Origin: Clusia tigrina
Lineage: Eukaryota > Arthropoda > Insecta > Diptera > Clusiidae
NCBI GenBank assembly: GCA_920105625.2
Contig: OV050033.1
Location: 124,557,821-124,621,820 of the forward strand
Reading direction: 5' to 3'
Length of the DNA: 64,000 nt
Below are positions 23,505 through 35,900 of the stretch, piece after piece. Position numbers and translations under genes: made by a program. Position 1 is the first letter of the stretch. Each line of letters opens with the position of its first letter. The notes beneath the pieces are model-generated. The model saw only the letters and a list, made by a program, of their open reading frames with translations. It did not search any database and was not told where the DNA came from.

Positions 23505-25060
23505 GAGTGTAATAATATATAATAATATCTATAATAATAATATATAATAATAATAGTAGAATATGCCCAAGTATATAATGTTCAGCTTATACATACAAAA
23601 TTCTTTAAGAAATTTATATAATTGTTTAATTTGGAGAGATTGGAGACTTTGTAGAGTTTCGTATACTTTAGTAAAATAATAGGTTTTTAATTTCTCATGG
23701 CAACATGGTTACAGTAAGTTATATTTTATGGTGTGAAACAATTGGAGACTGTGGAGAGTTGTTAAAAATATGTAATAGTTTAATTTGGGGAGATTGTAGA
23801 CTTTTTAGAGCTTTATGTACTATAATAAAATAAGTTTTAAGTTTTGATAGCAACATGGTTATAGTGAGTTAACTTTTGTGGTGTGAAAGAGTTGGAGACT
23901 TTGGAGAGTTTTGAGTATGGAATTTTAATCTCTTCAAATGAAGCTTATAAGGATGATAATATATGTAACAACTAATTTGATTGGAAGATATGTAGCTACC
24001 ATTTTGTGGTTTTAAATGTTTGGAGAGATTGAAGAGGTTTGTAAACAGTAATGAATTTCAGTATGTTCAACAATTGATTATGCTTGAATATATAGGAGAG
24101 TTTGTAGAGTTGGGTACAGTATAATAAATATAGATATTTTTTAACTATAACAAATGGTCCATGCCATCATGCGGTCCAACCACCATGTTTTGAATAATAG
24201 TTGACCATACGTATTCCTGGCAGAGACGAATGGTGTGAAGGCCATCTCTCCATTCCCAACACGGGAGAGCTAATCACTGATTGCTCGAAACTGAACGACA
24301 GAGTGGCCTGTGGTGCCTGCTGCGGCCAATCTGGGGATTAATCTGAACCACATAGAAACTGAGGGATTCTATTTGTAAGTTTGTTTCTTAATGAAGTGTT
24401 TAGAGACAAAACCTATTGAAATATATTTAACAATCTGATGAAAATAAAGTTGTTGGAGACTTTGTAGGGTTTAAAAGATTTCCTGGGTTTAGGAAATTAT
24501 AATAAATTTACTGTTCTGGAACGAAACCACATACAAACTGAAGCAACACATTTTTATGTTTGTTTTTTTAATTAAGTTTTTGGAACCGAATCTAATGACA
24601 CAATTTTGATGTTTGGAGACTTTTTATGGTTTAAGCCGTTACAGGAGTTTGGAATATTATTACAATTTCCAGTTTGTGGAGCTAACCACATACAAACTGA
24701 AGGAAAATACTTTTATGTTTGTTTTTTAATGAAGTTTTGGAACAGAACCCATTGTCGCAATTTTAATGTTTGGAGACTTTTTATGGTTTTAACTGTTACT
24801 TGATTTTGTATTATTATTGGAATTTTCTGTGTTTGGAACTAAAGCACATATAAACTGAAATAATTTTATGGTTCTTTTTTGTGTGTTTGGAAACAAACCC
24901 ATTGACGCAGTTATGATGTTTGGAGACTTTGTAGAGTTTAAAATATTACACTATAGATTAATTATACAACTCAAAATTTAGCATTATTATACAGCATATG
25001 AAGAGTCGTCCCATTTTATACATTTCCAAATTCTACAAACTCTCCAAATTTTAAAAAGGA
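23505..25060. repeat. Minisatellite with TGGAGACTTTGTAGAGTTT core
   Basis: A TAATAATATA tract (23,510-23,560) leads into degenerate units with GGAGACTTTGTAGAGTTT near 23,642, 23,744 and 23,894. From 24,360 the unit is clearer: GGAGACTTT at 24,455, 24,613, 24,771 and 24,919 gives a period of about 148-158 bp, with CCACATACAAACTGAA and TTTATGTTTGTTTTTTAATGAAG in each. A LINE fragment interrupts the array. Confidence 0.85.
24160..24355 (+). mobile_element. LINE RNase H scrap
   Basis: One plus-strand frame reads RDEWCEGHLSIPNTGELITD followed by CSKLNDRVACGA, the start of a LINE RNase H domain (usual form TDGSK..). The G of the DGSK motif is C here. It splits the GGAGACTTT array. Confidence 0.6.
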
Positions 25061-25540
25061 TGCTTACTTACAACTAAATTCATTTTCTACGTATATCAAT
25101 AATATTTAAATGAAAAATGCTGCAATTACTGCACCACTTTCTAAGTTTTGACATTTTCCACCACGTTGATATTTTTTGAACATTTTTTTTTTTTATAGTT
25201 TTACATAATAATTTCTGCCACAAATACGTCGAGTTATTTAGTTGATAGTTTCGTTGACATATTAACCTTAAACATGTGTGTGTAAATAATTGCTCTGACA
25301 CATGCAATTCCAGTTTGCGGAGCATTTTACTAATTAGATGCAAACTTTTTTATATACAATTTCGTTCGTTTCTATCTCACGCTCACGCTCAAAGTCTACA
25401 AAAAAGTTAAAAGCAGAAAAAACTGGGTGCGCACAACATAAACTTTGCTTCCTTTCAATAATAAAATAAAATTATTTAATTACATTTTTGCTAGTTGTAG
25501 TTTTAATTGTGAAAAAAGTGCGATTTTTATCAGCGCACTG
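25061..25540. other. Intronic, AT-rich; upstream of a possible exon
   Basis: AT-rich DNA with no gene. It may contain the promoter of the plus-strand exon below, but no clear TATA box was found. Confidence 0.35.
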
Positions 25541-26019
25541 TGCAGACAGAGGGCGATTGAGCGGGGGCAGGGCAGGGCAGGGGCAGCGCTCATGACAGCA
25601 CAGTACAGCAGAGCAGAGCGCAGTAGAGCAAACAGTGGAGCAGCACTTCTCCAGCGGTGCTAATTAGCAGTGAACTTAAAAAAGGGTGTGCGAAAATCAT
25701 TAAAGGCGTCAACAAAAGTGTACCAAACGTAGCAGGCAAGTGCAGCACTCGCAACTAAGCTAATTAAATGGAAATTAATGAAAGTCGAATAAAGACTTCC
25801 GGTGGAGCAGAAAAAGAAGTTGAGCAAATTTGCAGTCGTACACTAAAACGATGGCGTTATCGTTGACGTTGGCGTTACCCGACGTTGGCGTCGGCGTAGC
25901 CATCGCAAAGGACGGAACGACGTACGAACAAGGAGTGGAACTGAGTGTGGCGCTAATCGCAGAAATTAAATCAAATTACCAAAATGACATAAAACTCATT
26001 TCTCGTGCAGCCACATGCG
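25540..26019 (+). CDS. Possible 5' exon of an unknown gene nested in Nup88 intron 1
   Basis: The base composition shifts to GC-richer from about 25,540 (GGGCAGGGCAGGGGCAGCGC, AGCAGAGCAGAGCGCAG), resembling a fly 5' UTR. An ATG at 25,851 opens a frame of 56 codons plus one base ending exactly at a strong donor, CATGCG|GTAAGT (GT at 26,020-26,021). The peptide starts MALSLTLALPDVGVGVAIAK and has no family I recognise. An upstream ATG at 25,769 opens a 33-codon frame that stops just past the second ATG, like a uORF. Only the donor, composition and open frame support an exon; a fully untranslated exon is equally possible. Confidence 0.35.
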
Positions 26020-26025
26020 GTAAGT

Positions 26026-26480
26026 GAATAAATAGCAACTCTCCGCCGACGCCACGCACGTCGCAGGCCACCACCAAAGCTCACGTTGCGTTTTTACAGC
26101 GTTGAAAACGAAAAATCGGAACTCACACTCGTATCTCTGATGCGACATGCGAACAAGACAAGGAATTAAAAAATTACTTACAAATACGAGCAGGACGAGA
26201 GGCAAGATACCCTTCTAATGGAAGCTAGAAGCTAATCAGGCCGATGAAGGAAGAAGACTGAGTACAAGGAAGGACACTAATTATTCCGGACATTTTTAAT
26301 CATACTGGGAGTCAGCTGGAATCATGGCATTTCTAATACCTCACTTAGATCAGTGAAGAAAGAACTTCATAGAATGCGTGAAAGAACTAGTGAGAAATTA
26401 TTCCATCTCTGATGAACGACGAATTATTGAATTTCTGATGAAATCGCAGGTGACGAATAACGACGAGAAAAAACAAGAAA
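26026..26480. other. Intronic, no second exon found
   Basis: No convincing acceptor plus coding continuation for the candidate exon at 25,851-26,019. Confidence 0.35.
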
Positions 26481-27340
26481 ACATTGGAACTCGTAGTCAT
26501 GTGCTCGAATACTCGGTAGAGTTCTGTCATATATTAACATAGCGTATTCTCAAAACTATGAGCATCTGTTAGAGTATATTTCACACCATTCATTGATCAC
26601 AATGATTCGGTAATTAGACCCAGCGTGAAAGGGATCTTATAAAGTGCTCTACGATTGCTTCTTCACTGATTCAGTTACAAGAATCGATCCTCCAATAGCC
26701 TTCGATTTTCATTCATCGTCCCGTCACTGTTATTGTACAATTCACTCTGATTCGGTGATGATAACCATCTAGAAATGGGTCACAGATCTTACCTATTCTG
26801 TGTATTCTCCGATTGCTTCCGATTGATATTCCTCATACCTCCATCGATGGTGAACAGTTCCTCAATCACTCTAATTCGGTGAACATATCCAACATGGAAT
26901 GAGTTGCTGATTTTTCAATGTATCCTACTATCGATATTGCCTCCACCCTTGGAGCTTTCTTCATAGTTCCTCGATTAGGTAATCATAGCATATAAAATAC
27001 CCTCATGGATAGATTTTCCACAGTTTGTGTTACTCGTAGAACGTCAATTACACAGAGTCGATAATCATAGACTACGGGAAACCGATCACAGTTCTTATGA
27101 AATATTCTCCTATCGATATAATCTCTTCCACTGATATTTCCTCGTAGTGTCTCGAATACAGTGATTCGGATATCATAGGCACATTTTGACAGGACTTACA
27201 AAATTGAATTCTCCGATAGCCTCCGATTGTCACTCCCGGTCCCTACACCGTTGGTGTGTAGTTCGTCGATTATTCTTTCCATGTTAATTCCATCGTTGTT
27301 GAAGGCTCGTAGTATGTCAATCACTCAGAGTCGGTAATCA
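26480..27340. repeat. Degenerate repeat field, core CTCCGATTGCTTCC / TTCGGT
   Basis: Loose tandem units of roughly 100-160 bp with CTCCGATTGCTTCC-like cores (about 26,648, 26,808, 26,926, 27,106, 27,210), TCGGTAATCATA and TCCTCGAT elements. Old and strongly diverged. Confidence 0.6.
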
Positions 27341-28030
27341 TAAGCAATGAAGAAACAGGTCACAGGCTGTAATGCATGTTTGGGTTTCTTGTGGACACTT
27401 TTGGGGGAGTCTGATGCTGCCTTTACGCATTTCTCTTGGTACATAATTAAGTGAGTTAACTTCATATGAGCCTTTGAGGTCTGGATCCTGTGAATGAATC
27501 TTCAGAATATAAACATGTTTTCCCAACGACTCTGGGGAAACACGGAAGGATTCATTATTCTTAATTGCTATTAGTTTTGGGGGATTCACGATATTCTAGA
27601 ACCGATTTGTGGATGCAACCTTCGGTTATACAAAGCTGTAATAAAGACCTCACAATCGTACTGTACTTTAGATTCACCTGGCAATCTTATTTTAGTTGAT
27701 ATTGTCCTCGTAATCTTACTATATTTAGTTTTAGTTTTAGACCCATCAGTGTATCAGCTTTGGGGGTCTTCATTGAACTCTATGAGGTTTGATACCCAGG
27801 CTAATATGCTATGCGATTATGACTTGGAAATAGATTACTGGGCTTTCCATAATAATCAAAATGTTCGCAATTGGTTTGTCGTTGGTTCCAGGCTCTGGAA
27901 ATTCAGTTGTTCTCCTTTCCGTAAAGCAATAAAACGGACGTAGTTATCTAGAACCTTATTGAGAGCTTTGACAGGGATATTGTGAGTACGGTCTCTCGAT
28001 TTGTTTACCAGCTAATTTGAATATGATTAA
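27341..28030. other. Intronic, nothing recognised
   Basis: Unique-looking DNA; the frames at 27,338-27,589 minus and 27,749-27,943 plus lack splice support and domains. Confidence 0.35.
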
Positions 28031-28380
28031 AGTAGACCTTGGAAAGTATGAAAATTAACAATCATCTTAGCCAGAGGAACGCTGAAATTCCTCTTGGAAA
28101 GTAGGATCAAAATAATTCTATTACAAAGTAGGAATGTAATTTTCTTGGAAATTAGGAACCTTTATATTACTCCTAGAAAGTAGGAACCTAACTATTCCTC
28201 TTGGAAACAAGGAAACTAACAATTCCTCTAGGAATCTAGGAACGTCAAAACTCCTCTTAAAAAGTAGTTACTTTAATATTCCTCTTGGAAAGTAGGAACT
28301 TTAATATTACTCCCAGAAAGTAGGAAATTTAATATTCCTCTGAAAAAAGTAGGAACGTTAATAATCTTCCTGGAATTTTA
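28030..28380. repeat. Minisatellite, core CCTCTTGGAAAGTAGGAAC
   Basis: About ten degenerate copies of an approximately 31-35 bp unit, AGTAGGAACTTTAATATTCCTCTTGGAA. Confidence 0.85.
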
Positions 28381-29394
28381 CTTGAATTATTCCAATTGAA
28401 CTCCGGGCAAATAATTTTTCTTCAGGTCTGAATGTGTCCTTTCTAGCACCCTTTAAAATCCTTCACAAAAGAAAAGCAAGGAAACCAATAAAAATCGGCA
28501 AATATTTTATAGCATGCTTGGATATTGTGTTCCCAAACAAAAGTTACAAATTTAAGTGTCATCAACACGATAATAAAACACTCACACAAAAAGGGGTCGC
28601 CTGCAACGACCGAGCAAATAACTCTCCAAGCAGAGGAGGAAAACTTTTTCCCACAATGAAAAATTATTTCTTTCACACTTTCCGTATTAAAAAACGATTT
28701 CACACTCTGCCAAAACAGACAAAAAATTAAACCGAACAAAAAATGAAGTAACACGCAATCCAAACAAACCCACACGAAGGTTCGTAAAGGACGAAAGACC
28801 ATAAAAAGTGTCCACTGCCTGTCTTTATGGAATTCTTTCTCCGCAAATTGCAAGAAAATTGGCTACAAAAGATGCTAATGATTTATTTAATCGATTTGAC
28901 CATATGCCGAGAGTTCCACACACATGCCGGGCCGCACTGCACCGTGCCAAGGTGGTGGTAAGTGGAGAGGATGGCTGCAGCGAGACGGGCCAGGGCGGGT
29001 TGGTGCCACAGCTCTGAGCCCAATAAGTGTCAGTTGATATTTTTAATAGTTTAGGTGTTGCCCATTGTGGCGTACACGCTCCTTGATGAGGGTTCGGAAG
29101 CGCCGCGCTGAAAGGGTCACGCCAGCTCGGAAAGTGTTCGAAAGTTCGTAAGAAAGTGTCAAAGGGGGTGGAGTTACACATGACCGTATATGTTGCGGTC
29201 AAGTTGGAGTGGAGGACAAGAGGTGAGTAGAAAGGGCAGACATTATGTTAAACGTTTGTCAATGGGGACAGTTTCACGGTGGCTGGAAGAAAGGAACCTG
29301 TTGAGTGGTGTTGATAGACTGATATATGGACTATGGGAGTTGCCTCAGAATTAATGGGAACTGCGGCTATTTCCGTATGAAATTACCTCAATTA
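28381..29394. other. Intronic, no gene recognised
   Basis: Two overlapping opposite frames (28,434-28,730 plus, 28,443-28,853 minus) and another pair at 28,808-29,202 are unsupported. Confidence 0.35.
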
Positions 29395-29855
29395 CGTGTA
29401 TCTGAGAGATGACTAAAGTAGTCTTTTACGTATGAGGCCACCTGTGATGAAATAGAGATCACCAAGGCAATTTTTTACATATGAGAGTGGTCTGCTGGAG
29501 CAGAGATGATTATGAGACTAGTTTTGATGAATCAGAGATGGCTAAGCTAGCCATTTATTGTTGAAACCTCCTTTTCTGAGCAGAGAATGACTAAAGTAGT
29601 CGTTTACATATGAGACCACCTTTTGATCCAGCTGAGATATCTAAGATAGTCAGTTATATTTGAGACCCCCTTTGCTGAGGCAGGGATATGACTAAGGCAG
29701 TCTTTTCCATATGAGAGCGAAATGCTGGAGCAGAGATGATTAAGGCAGACTTTTGCATACGAGACTCTTTTGCTGGGGCAGAGATGATTAAGGCAGACTT
29801 TTGCATACATATGAGGGTACCTCCGTTAAAGCAGAGATGTCTAAGGTACCTACAT
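29395..29855. repeat. Minisatellite, core GCAGAGATGATTAAGGCAGACTTTT
   Basis: Units of about 55 bp with (GC)AGAGATGACTAAG, CAGTCTTTT and CATATGAGAC elements; the best pair is at 29,730-29,830. The minus frames 29,604-29,947 show the repeat as KVCLNHLCPS/KSALIISAPA peptides. Confidence 0.85.
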
Positions 29856-30169
29856 ACATAGGCGGATTCGTTGATAACACTGCCTGCTGTCCCCTCCTGC
29901 TCCCATATTTCTACAGCAGTTCTGTTTGTGCATTTCTCCGCATTCATTCATGATGAGTTCAATTCCCTGTTTAACGATTTTTCGCTTGAAATGACGGCAA
30001 TGAAGTTGCACCATGATGTCAGCAATAAAAGGGCGCAATATGGCAACCTTGTCAGTTTTACGGCTAATTAGGATGAGTCAATTGGGAATGGCAGACACTA
30101 ATTAAAAGGAATACCAAATAAGCAAGGAGTGAATTGCTCAAAATTGAACTCTTTGTTTTGGTAAATACA
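29856..30169. other. Intronic, nothing recognised
   Basis: Short unique-looking stretch between two minisatellite fields. Confidence 0.35.
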
Positions 30170-31345
30170 CGCAGAAAAGGGAGTTGATGAAATTCAGTAA
30201 CGAATTTGCAATGAAATTTTCTGAGAATCAGCAATGGAGTTCTGAATTTCAGTCTGTAATTTAATTAGAATTTGTAAGAAATTAAATTTAATTACTAAAA
30301 TTTTGAAATTGACTTTCGAAAAGTAAGCAATTGAATTACAGCAATTTATTTTCTTATTTGAAGTAATTGAGTTTTCTTAACTCCAGAAGTTCAGTTACTA
30401 AATTTTAAGTATTGAGTTCTTGAGCTGCTGAATTTTTGAAAACGAAAAGTGGAATTTTAATTACTAAATATCAGAAATTTAGTTACTAAATAGCAGCAAC
30501 TGAGTTCTTAAATTACAATAATATAATTACTTAATTTCAGCAAGTGAATATGTGAATGCAAGTAAATGATCTATTATATATCAAAAATCAACTGTGGACT
30601 AAAAAAAAAATCGAAAACTGTATATGAATATATCTGAATTCCAGCAATTGATTCACTTAATTTCAGCAATTGAATTGCTGAACTGAAATAATTAGGCTAC
30701 TGAACGTTGAGTATCGTAACTTAAGTCATTGAACTTCAGTTATTGAATTATTAAATTTCATCAATTAGCTTCTGAAAGTTGATTTTCTCAATTAAGTAAT
30801 TGAGTTTTTGGATTTTAGTTAACGAATTATTGAAGTTTAACAAATGGATTTCTGTACTACATGAACTGAAATACTAAATTTGATCAAATAAGTTACTTAG
30901 AGATGAGCTTCTGAATTGAAGTAATTGAGTTTTTGAACTTCAGTCATTGAATTACTAAATTTCAGCAACTGAATTGCTGAACTGACTCAATTTCATCAAT
31001 TACGGTACTGAACGTTGAGTATTTCAATTCCATTTCAAGTTTTTGAGCTTCAATTATTGAATCACTAAACTTCATCAATTATAGGGTGCTGACCATTGAT
31101 TTTTTCAATTTAAGTGATTACAATTTTGGAATTCAGTTATTGAATTACTTAATTTCAGCAAATGAATTGCTGATCTTACTCAATTGAATCACAAAATTTT
31201 ATCAATTAGGTTACTGAACGTTGAGTTGCTGAATTTAAGCAACTGATATTCTGAATTTAATCAATTAATTTTCTGAACTTCAGTTCTTGCGGGAATAAAT
31301 TTCAGCAATTAATTTCGTGAGCTGCATCAATTTAACAACTAAATT
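30170..31345. repeat. AT-rich minisatellite, core TTTCAGCAATTGAATT
   Basis: About 1.2 kb of very degenerate units of about 20-40 bp: (A)ATTTCAGCAATTGAATTACT, TGAACGTTGAGT, CTGAATTTAAG. Phase drifts constantly. Confidence 0.8.
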
Positions 31346-32690
31346 TCACCGATCCAAAGCCACTGAAACTGAGCATTATCCTTCCGCACTCATTTGTAAT
31401 TACGCTTATTGCTTTTTTCAGCAAGAAATAGATTACTTCCAACGATTCCTTTTTTGCGTGTACACTCTCAAGGATCTTCTGTAAATGCAGTTAAAAAGAA
31501 AAGTTGCCAATTTTGACGACTTTTCCATTTCTCGCAGTACAGCGAGTTCCTCCACACGAAAGAAAAAGAAACGTCTCCCGTTTACGGGGACTGTCCGAAA
31601 CCGAAATGTGTCCACCCGTTGGGGGCATCATTTCATCTGGAATCTGGCCTATCCGTGGCACGCTAATTAAAACTGATTTCTTTGTTCACATACATGCGCC
31701 ACTGCCACTGCCTTCGCTCATATTTGTCGTTGAGCCAAAAGGCGGCAGCGGCAGCAGCATTGTACAAAAAAACTGATTATTAATTCATTTTAACCAAGCG
31801 CAGCAGCCGTCATGTCCTTTTCAGCATTGTCATCCGTATTCGTGGCGCTCGGGTCGTCGTGTTTGTAGAATTTCTGTGTGTCCTTTTCTACTGTTTTATA
31901 AGTCATTGAGTTTCACTGCAATTTGGCTTCGGGATTCGAGCTGTATCAACCGCAATTTCTATTTTGTTGCTTGTAACATGCACAAAGGCGCACAAGGACC
32001 CTCATCATCTCATCGCACTGATGACGACGACGACGACGATGGCGATGGCGATGGCGACGGCAATGAGTACGACTACGTCGACGACGATGATGATGATAAA
32101 CAAATAGAAAAATCCATCTCACTTCCTAGTGCCATACCCGCCCTGCACGTGCCTCCCTTGTGCTTCCTTGTTACCTGCACTCGTTCATTGTCCTCCCAAC
32201 CTGTGCGCGCTACTCTAAAATGCAGCTCTGGCATTTGAGCTTTGGTTGGCCTGGCTTACTGTGCAAATCACTGCGCCGTCGTCGGCAGTGCTGCAGTTGG
32301 TGATGAACATTTCGAGAGGAGTGACATTTGCTTGCTTGCCTTAGTTACCTTTTTTCTTCTCTGCCAACAATGAAGCGGAAACAATGTTTACAAATTTTTT
32401 CCTTGTTCGTTTCTGTTGATTTTCCACTGTTTTATTTATTTCCAGGTTCTGCGTTCTCCTCTCTTTTTTTGATTCATTTATTTTTTATTTCTTGTTCTGT
32501 TCGACGAATAAGTATTGAAAAAAACGTCCAGACGGTGCACTTCTCTGAGCGCTCCTTTTGTTGTTGTATTTTGTCCTGCGGTCATAAAAAAATCAACAAA
32601 TTTCAAATGGGAAAGAACTGTAAATAAAGGTATCTGCCGAGAAGCGCGTGTATGTGGCAAATAGCGCTGAAAACTCCTTTTTCAGTTTTT
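31346..32690. other. Intronic, with GAC/GAT trinucleotide tract
   Basis: Unique-looking DNA. At about 32,019-32,098 a GAC/GAT/GGC tract makes an open frame (31,876-32,238) rich in Asp and Gly. No domain or splice support. Confidence 0.4.
32019..32098. repeat. GAY trinucleotide repeat
   Basis: GACGACGACGACGAT, GGCGAT repeats, then GACGACGATGATGATGAT. Confidence 0.85.
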
Positions 32691-33800
32691 GTTGCAAGTC
32701 TACATAAAAAGTGAACATAAATGTCTGAAATAATGTGATTGGAAACGATTTTTATGTCATGGCTTCATTAGAAATTACGCGTATTGACTTACTTTGAATA
32801 CAAAATGAAATTAAAAAAGTCTCCACTTTCGGAGAGTTTCAAAAAAGTCCACATTATATATTTTTCGGGCAAGGATTGTTTATACATCAAACATTTGGAA
32901 GCATTTCACTTTTTGGAAAATTTTATTAAGTCACAAGCTTTTGTAGAGTTTTAGAACAAAAATTTCGTAAAATTTTTGGTGTAAGTCTACATAAAAAGTG
33001 AATATATATGTTCAAAGAACGTAATAGGATAGGTTTCCCCCACTTCATTAGAAATTAAGTGTATTGACTAAATTTAAAGAGTCTCCACTTTTGTATAGTT
33101 TCAAAAATATCCATCACATATATTTTCATCGAGTAAGGATTGTTTTTATATCAAACATATGCATGCGCTTCACTTTTTGGGCACTGAATACGTCACAAAA
33201 TTTTGGAGAGTTTTAGAACCACGATTATTTATTATTGTTAAGATTTTGGTATAAATCATCATGAAAAGGGAAAATGAATGTTTGAAAGCAAGTCATTTGA
33301 AACTTTTCTGCAACTTCATATTATGACTCCATTAGAAATTATGTGGATTAACTAAAGAAGTCTCCACTTTTGGATACAACCAGAAAAGTCTATTACATAT
33401 TATTTTTCAGCAAGGATTATTTATATATTCAACATTTGTTGGACTTTTGTAGCATTTTGCACTTGATAAACTGGTGCGTGTGGGTCCATTAATGAAATAT
33501 CCACTTTTGTAGAGTTTCAAAATTCACAATTTTATGACTCTCATGTCTTATGTCTCTCAAAGTATTATTTCGAAACTAGTTTTAAACATTAAACTTCGCT
33601 TCATTGGTTAAAGCACTTACATCTACTAAAACTGCATCCATATTTAATTAATTTAACAAGTCTCCATTTTTGTAGAGCTTGCAAAAGCAAATTATATTCG
33701 GTATTTTTTCTTTAAATGTTAAAAATATTAATGTTTTTACCATCTGGAGGGATATAAGGAAGTCCCCACTTTGTGTAGAGTTCCTTTTCACTTATATTTA
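32690..33800. repeat. Long-unit minisatellite with AGTCTCCACTTTTGTAGAGTTT core
   Basis: About four units of roughly 260-300 bp. Cores lie near 32,818, 33,081, 33,359 and 33,658, with a decayed one near 33,770. Each unit also contains AAGGATTGTTTATA, CATTAGAAATTA and a TCTACATAAAAAGTGAA-like element. Shares the GTCTCC core with the fields at 9.4 kb and 23.6 kb. Confidence 0.85.
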
Positions 33801-34380
33801 CTTTATTTTAAATTCCATAAATTCAACTAAAATTGTTTTCTTTTAGATTTTTTAGCAATTTGTGCCTGCAACTGTTGCTGCTGCTGCTGTTTTTATGTTG
33901 TTGTCTTTTCTACCTCCAATAATGTGAAAAATTAACAAATTGCCTTTTATTATGTTGGAAAATAAAGCGACCTTTGTTATATTCCTTTGCAATGAAAAGG
34001 GTTCAACAATGACAAAAATTTATTGGACGGCTGCACGCCATTTCTCCCATTATTGCCACTGATACACAGACTCGTATATATCCTTTTTTATGTGACAAGG
34101 GATGCAACCAAAGATGTGAGGGAAAGTCTCGAAATATACTCGCACCATAAAAGTGGTTAAAACTGCAAAAAAATTACAATAACTACGAAAGAGAGGTGCA
34201 AGAGAGATCATACTAAAAATTCTTGAAAGGTGTCCTTCAGGGATGCTTGGTTTTTCATGAGTTTTAGTACTCTGGTGGGTTTACTCTTCCACACTTTATG
34301 GAACTTAGTACGAAGTTTTCTTCATAGATGGGTCAGAGTCATTCGATGGGAGTGGGATCATATAAAATGTTATCGGCTCT
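33801..34380. other. Intronic, nothing recognised
   Basis: Includes a short CTGCTG tract near 33,877-33,890. No gene. Confidence 0.35.
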
Positions 34381-35000
34381 TGCTGATCTGAGGAGTTACT
34401 TTGCTATACTATGATTGCTACCATGGTTCTCCGTTTACGGCATGTTGATGTAGCTGTCAAGGGCACGAACACACGGCTAGAACACAAACTTTGGCCATAC
34501 ATAGGCCCATTGTGATGCCACAAGTTTGGGGACAAAAAGTGTACTTCCTCAGAGTCTGTGTGGGGCCTTGCTGCAACCATATCGAGAGTAGATCGAATCT
34601 CAAGAGCCCTTTCATATTGATTGATTTGGAAGGTCCAGGTCATTAAAGAGGGGTATCCTAGGGTTTTCTACTAGCGCCCTGAGAGAGCCGGATAGTGATT
34701 AAGAAAATGGAAAACCATATCTGCTTCAATACCTTCTTGACAGCGGCGATAGGAGTCTCGCGCATCGGGGCCCAACCTAGTGGCAGGGCGGCCGAGAAGA
34801 CATTGTTCTGTCAATAGAGCTAATATGTTGCCTGTTCAAGGAAATTAACTCTTTAGTGTGTCTGAGCTTAAAAGAGGGCCAGAGCTGACTAGTCGTATTA
34901 CAGGTACTTTCCTCCCGCCATCCTTTGTAGGCCTTTTCGAGGAAGCTAGAAGTAATGTTATGTTTGCATGCAGTGGGTGAAACTGATGGTAATGTGGGTG
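34380..35000 (-). mobile_element. LINE (R1/LOA-like) ORF2 C-terminus, decayed
   Basis: Read on the minus strand, pieces in different frames give the C-terminal part of LINE ORF2: SQLWPSFKLRHTKELISLNR, then, after a shift, LLGRPATRLG and a zinc-knuckle-like segment C-x2-x-E-x-E...HFLNHYPALSGR. The 3' part, down to about 34,400, has no intact product. Confidence 0.65.
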
Positions 35001-35291
35001 TAACTGAGGTCAGTTAAATGTTGTGTCGAGTCTAGCAAGTTGATACCTCTTATGTCACAATGTGCCGGGAAGAGGTGTACTGGCGCCAGTTTATTGAGCA
35101 GAGATCGACAGAGAGAGAAAGACCACCTTCAAGGCAGTGGATGACTATGGTTTCAATAGAAAGACAATTTTATGTCGGTCCGCCTTTTAGACCGACCACC
35201 CGCAGAGGCGTTCTGTGGTTCTCTGTATCAAAGCAGTTAAGCTCCCTTGTTGGGGTCTCATACCCCACACTGTTTAGTAGGGTGTCTAGTG
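35001..35291. other. Intronic, nothing recognised
   Basis: Short gap between two LINE fragments; may be LINE-derived. Confidence 0.3.
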
Positions 35292-35900
35292 GTAGGTAGG
35301 TAGGTGGGCAGGTAGGTAGATAGGTGTAACGGTCGCCAGAAAGGCACACTTAGGCCATAATTGACCTTATGTGATACCGCATGAGACACAAGTCCCATCA
35401 CTTTCAAATGTCCAGCCATTTAGAGCTCTTTATGAAGCAGATGACGGAGCTTATTTTCTTATTTGGAATATCTCGCAAAGAGTTCAGAAAGTCACCCAGG
35501 AAAGTGCGCCTCCTCCTGGACAGCGCTGGACATGTACATAACAGGTGTTCAATGGACTCTTGCTCCTCCTCGTACATGCAACTCCTGCAGAAGTCAGTTG
35601 AGGCAATCCCCAGCCTACTACCATGAGTGCCCAGCGCCCAGTGTCCCGTTAGGACCACTTATGACGGTTCGTATACTTTGTCTATTTAGAGGTATTAGAG
35701 CTTTTGACGTTTATTTCAGGCCAGGTTAGTCTAGCTATTTTGCATCTGGTTCCTTCAGTTCCTGTCCGCTGCGCCTAAGGGTATTGTGTCAATTAAAAGC
35801 TTATATGTGGTAATGGGAATACCGAGGTTTGACCCAGCTGGTTGCATTCGTATTGGAGTACCCTCAAGGGTGAGTTCAACCGCTCCGAGACCGTCCGCCC
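35292..35900 (-). mobile_element. LINE family A, 3' end, copy 1
   Basis: The minus strand frame 35,404-35,658 reads GHWALGTHGSRLGI, CRSCMYEEEQESIEHLLCTC and PALSRRRRTFLG, the C-terminal zinc-knuckle region of R1/LOA-like LINE ORF2. The element's 3' end lies at low coordinate and finishes in a GGTA/CTAC tetranucleotide tail (35,292-35,326 on this strand) instead of poly(A). The sequence is repeated at 38,100-38,610 and 45,718-46,600, all in the same orientation. Confidence 0.85.

Noticed and set aside
31876..32238. Asp-rich plus-strand protein with a DDDDDDK motif
   Set aside because: Made by a GAY trinucleotide tract; no domain, splice site or promoter.
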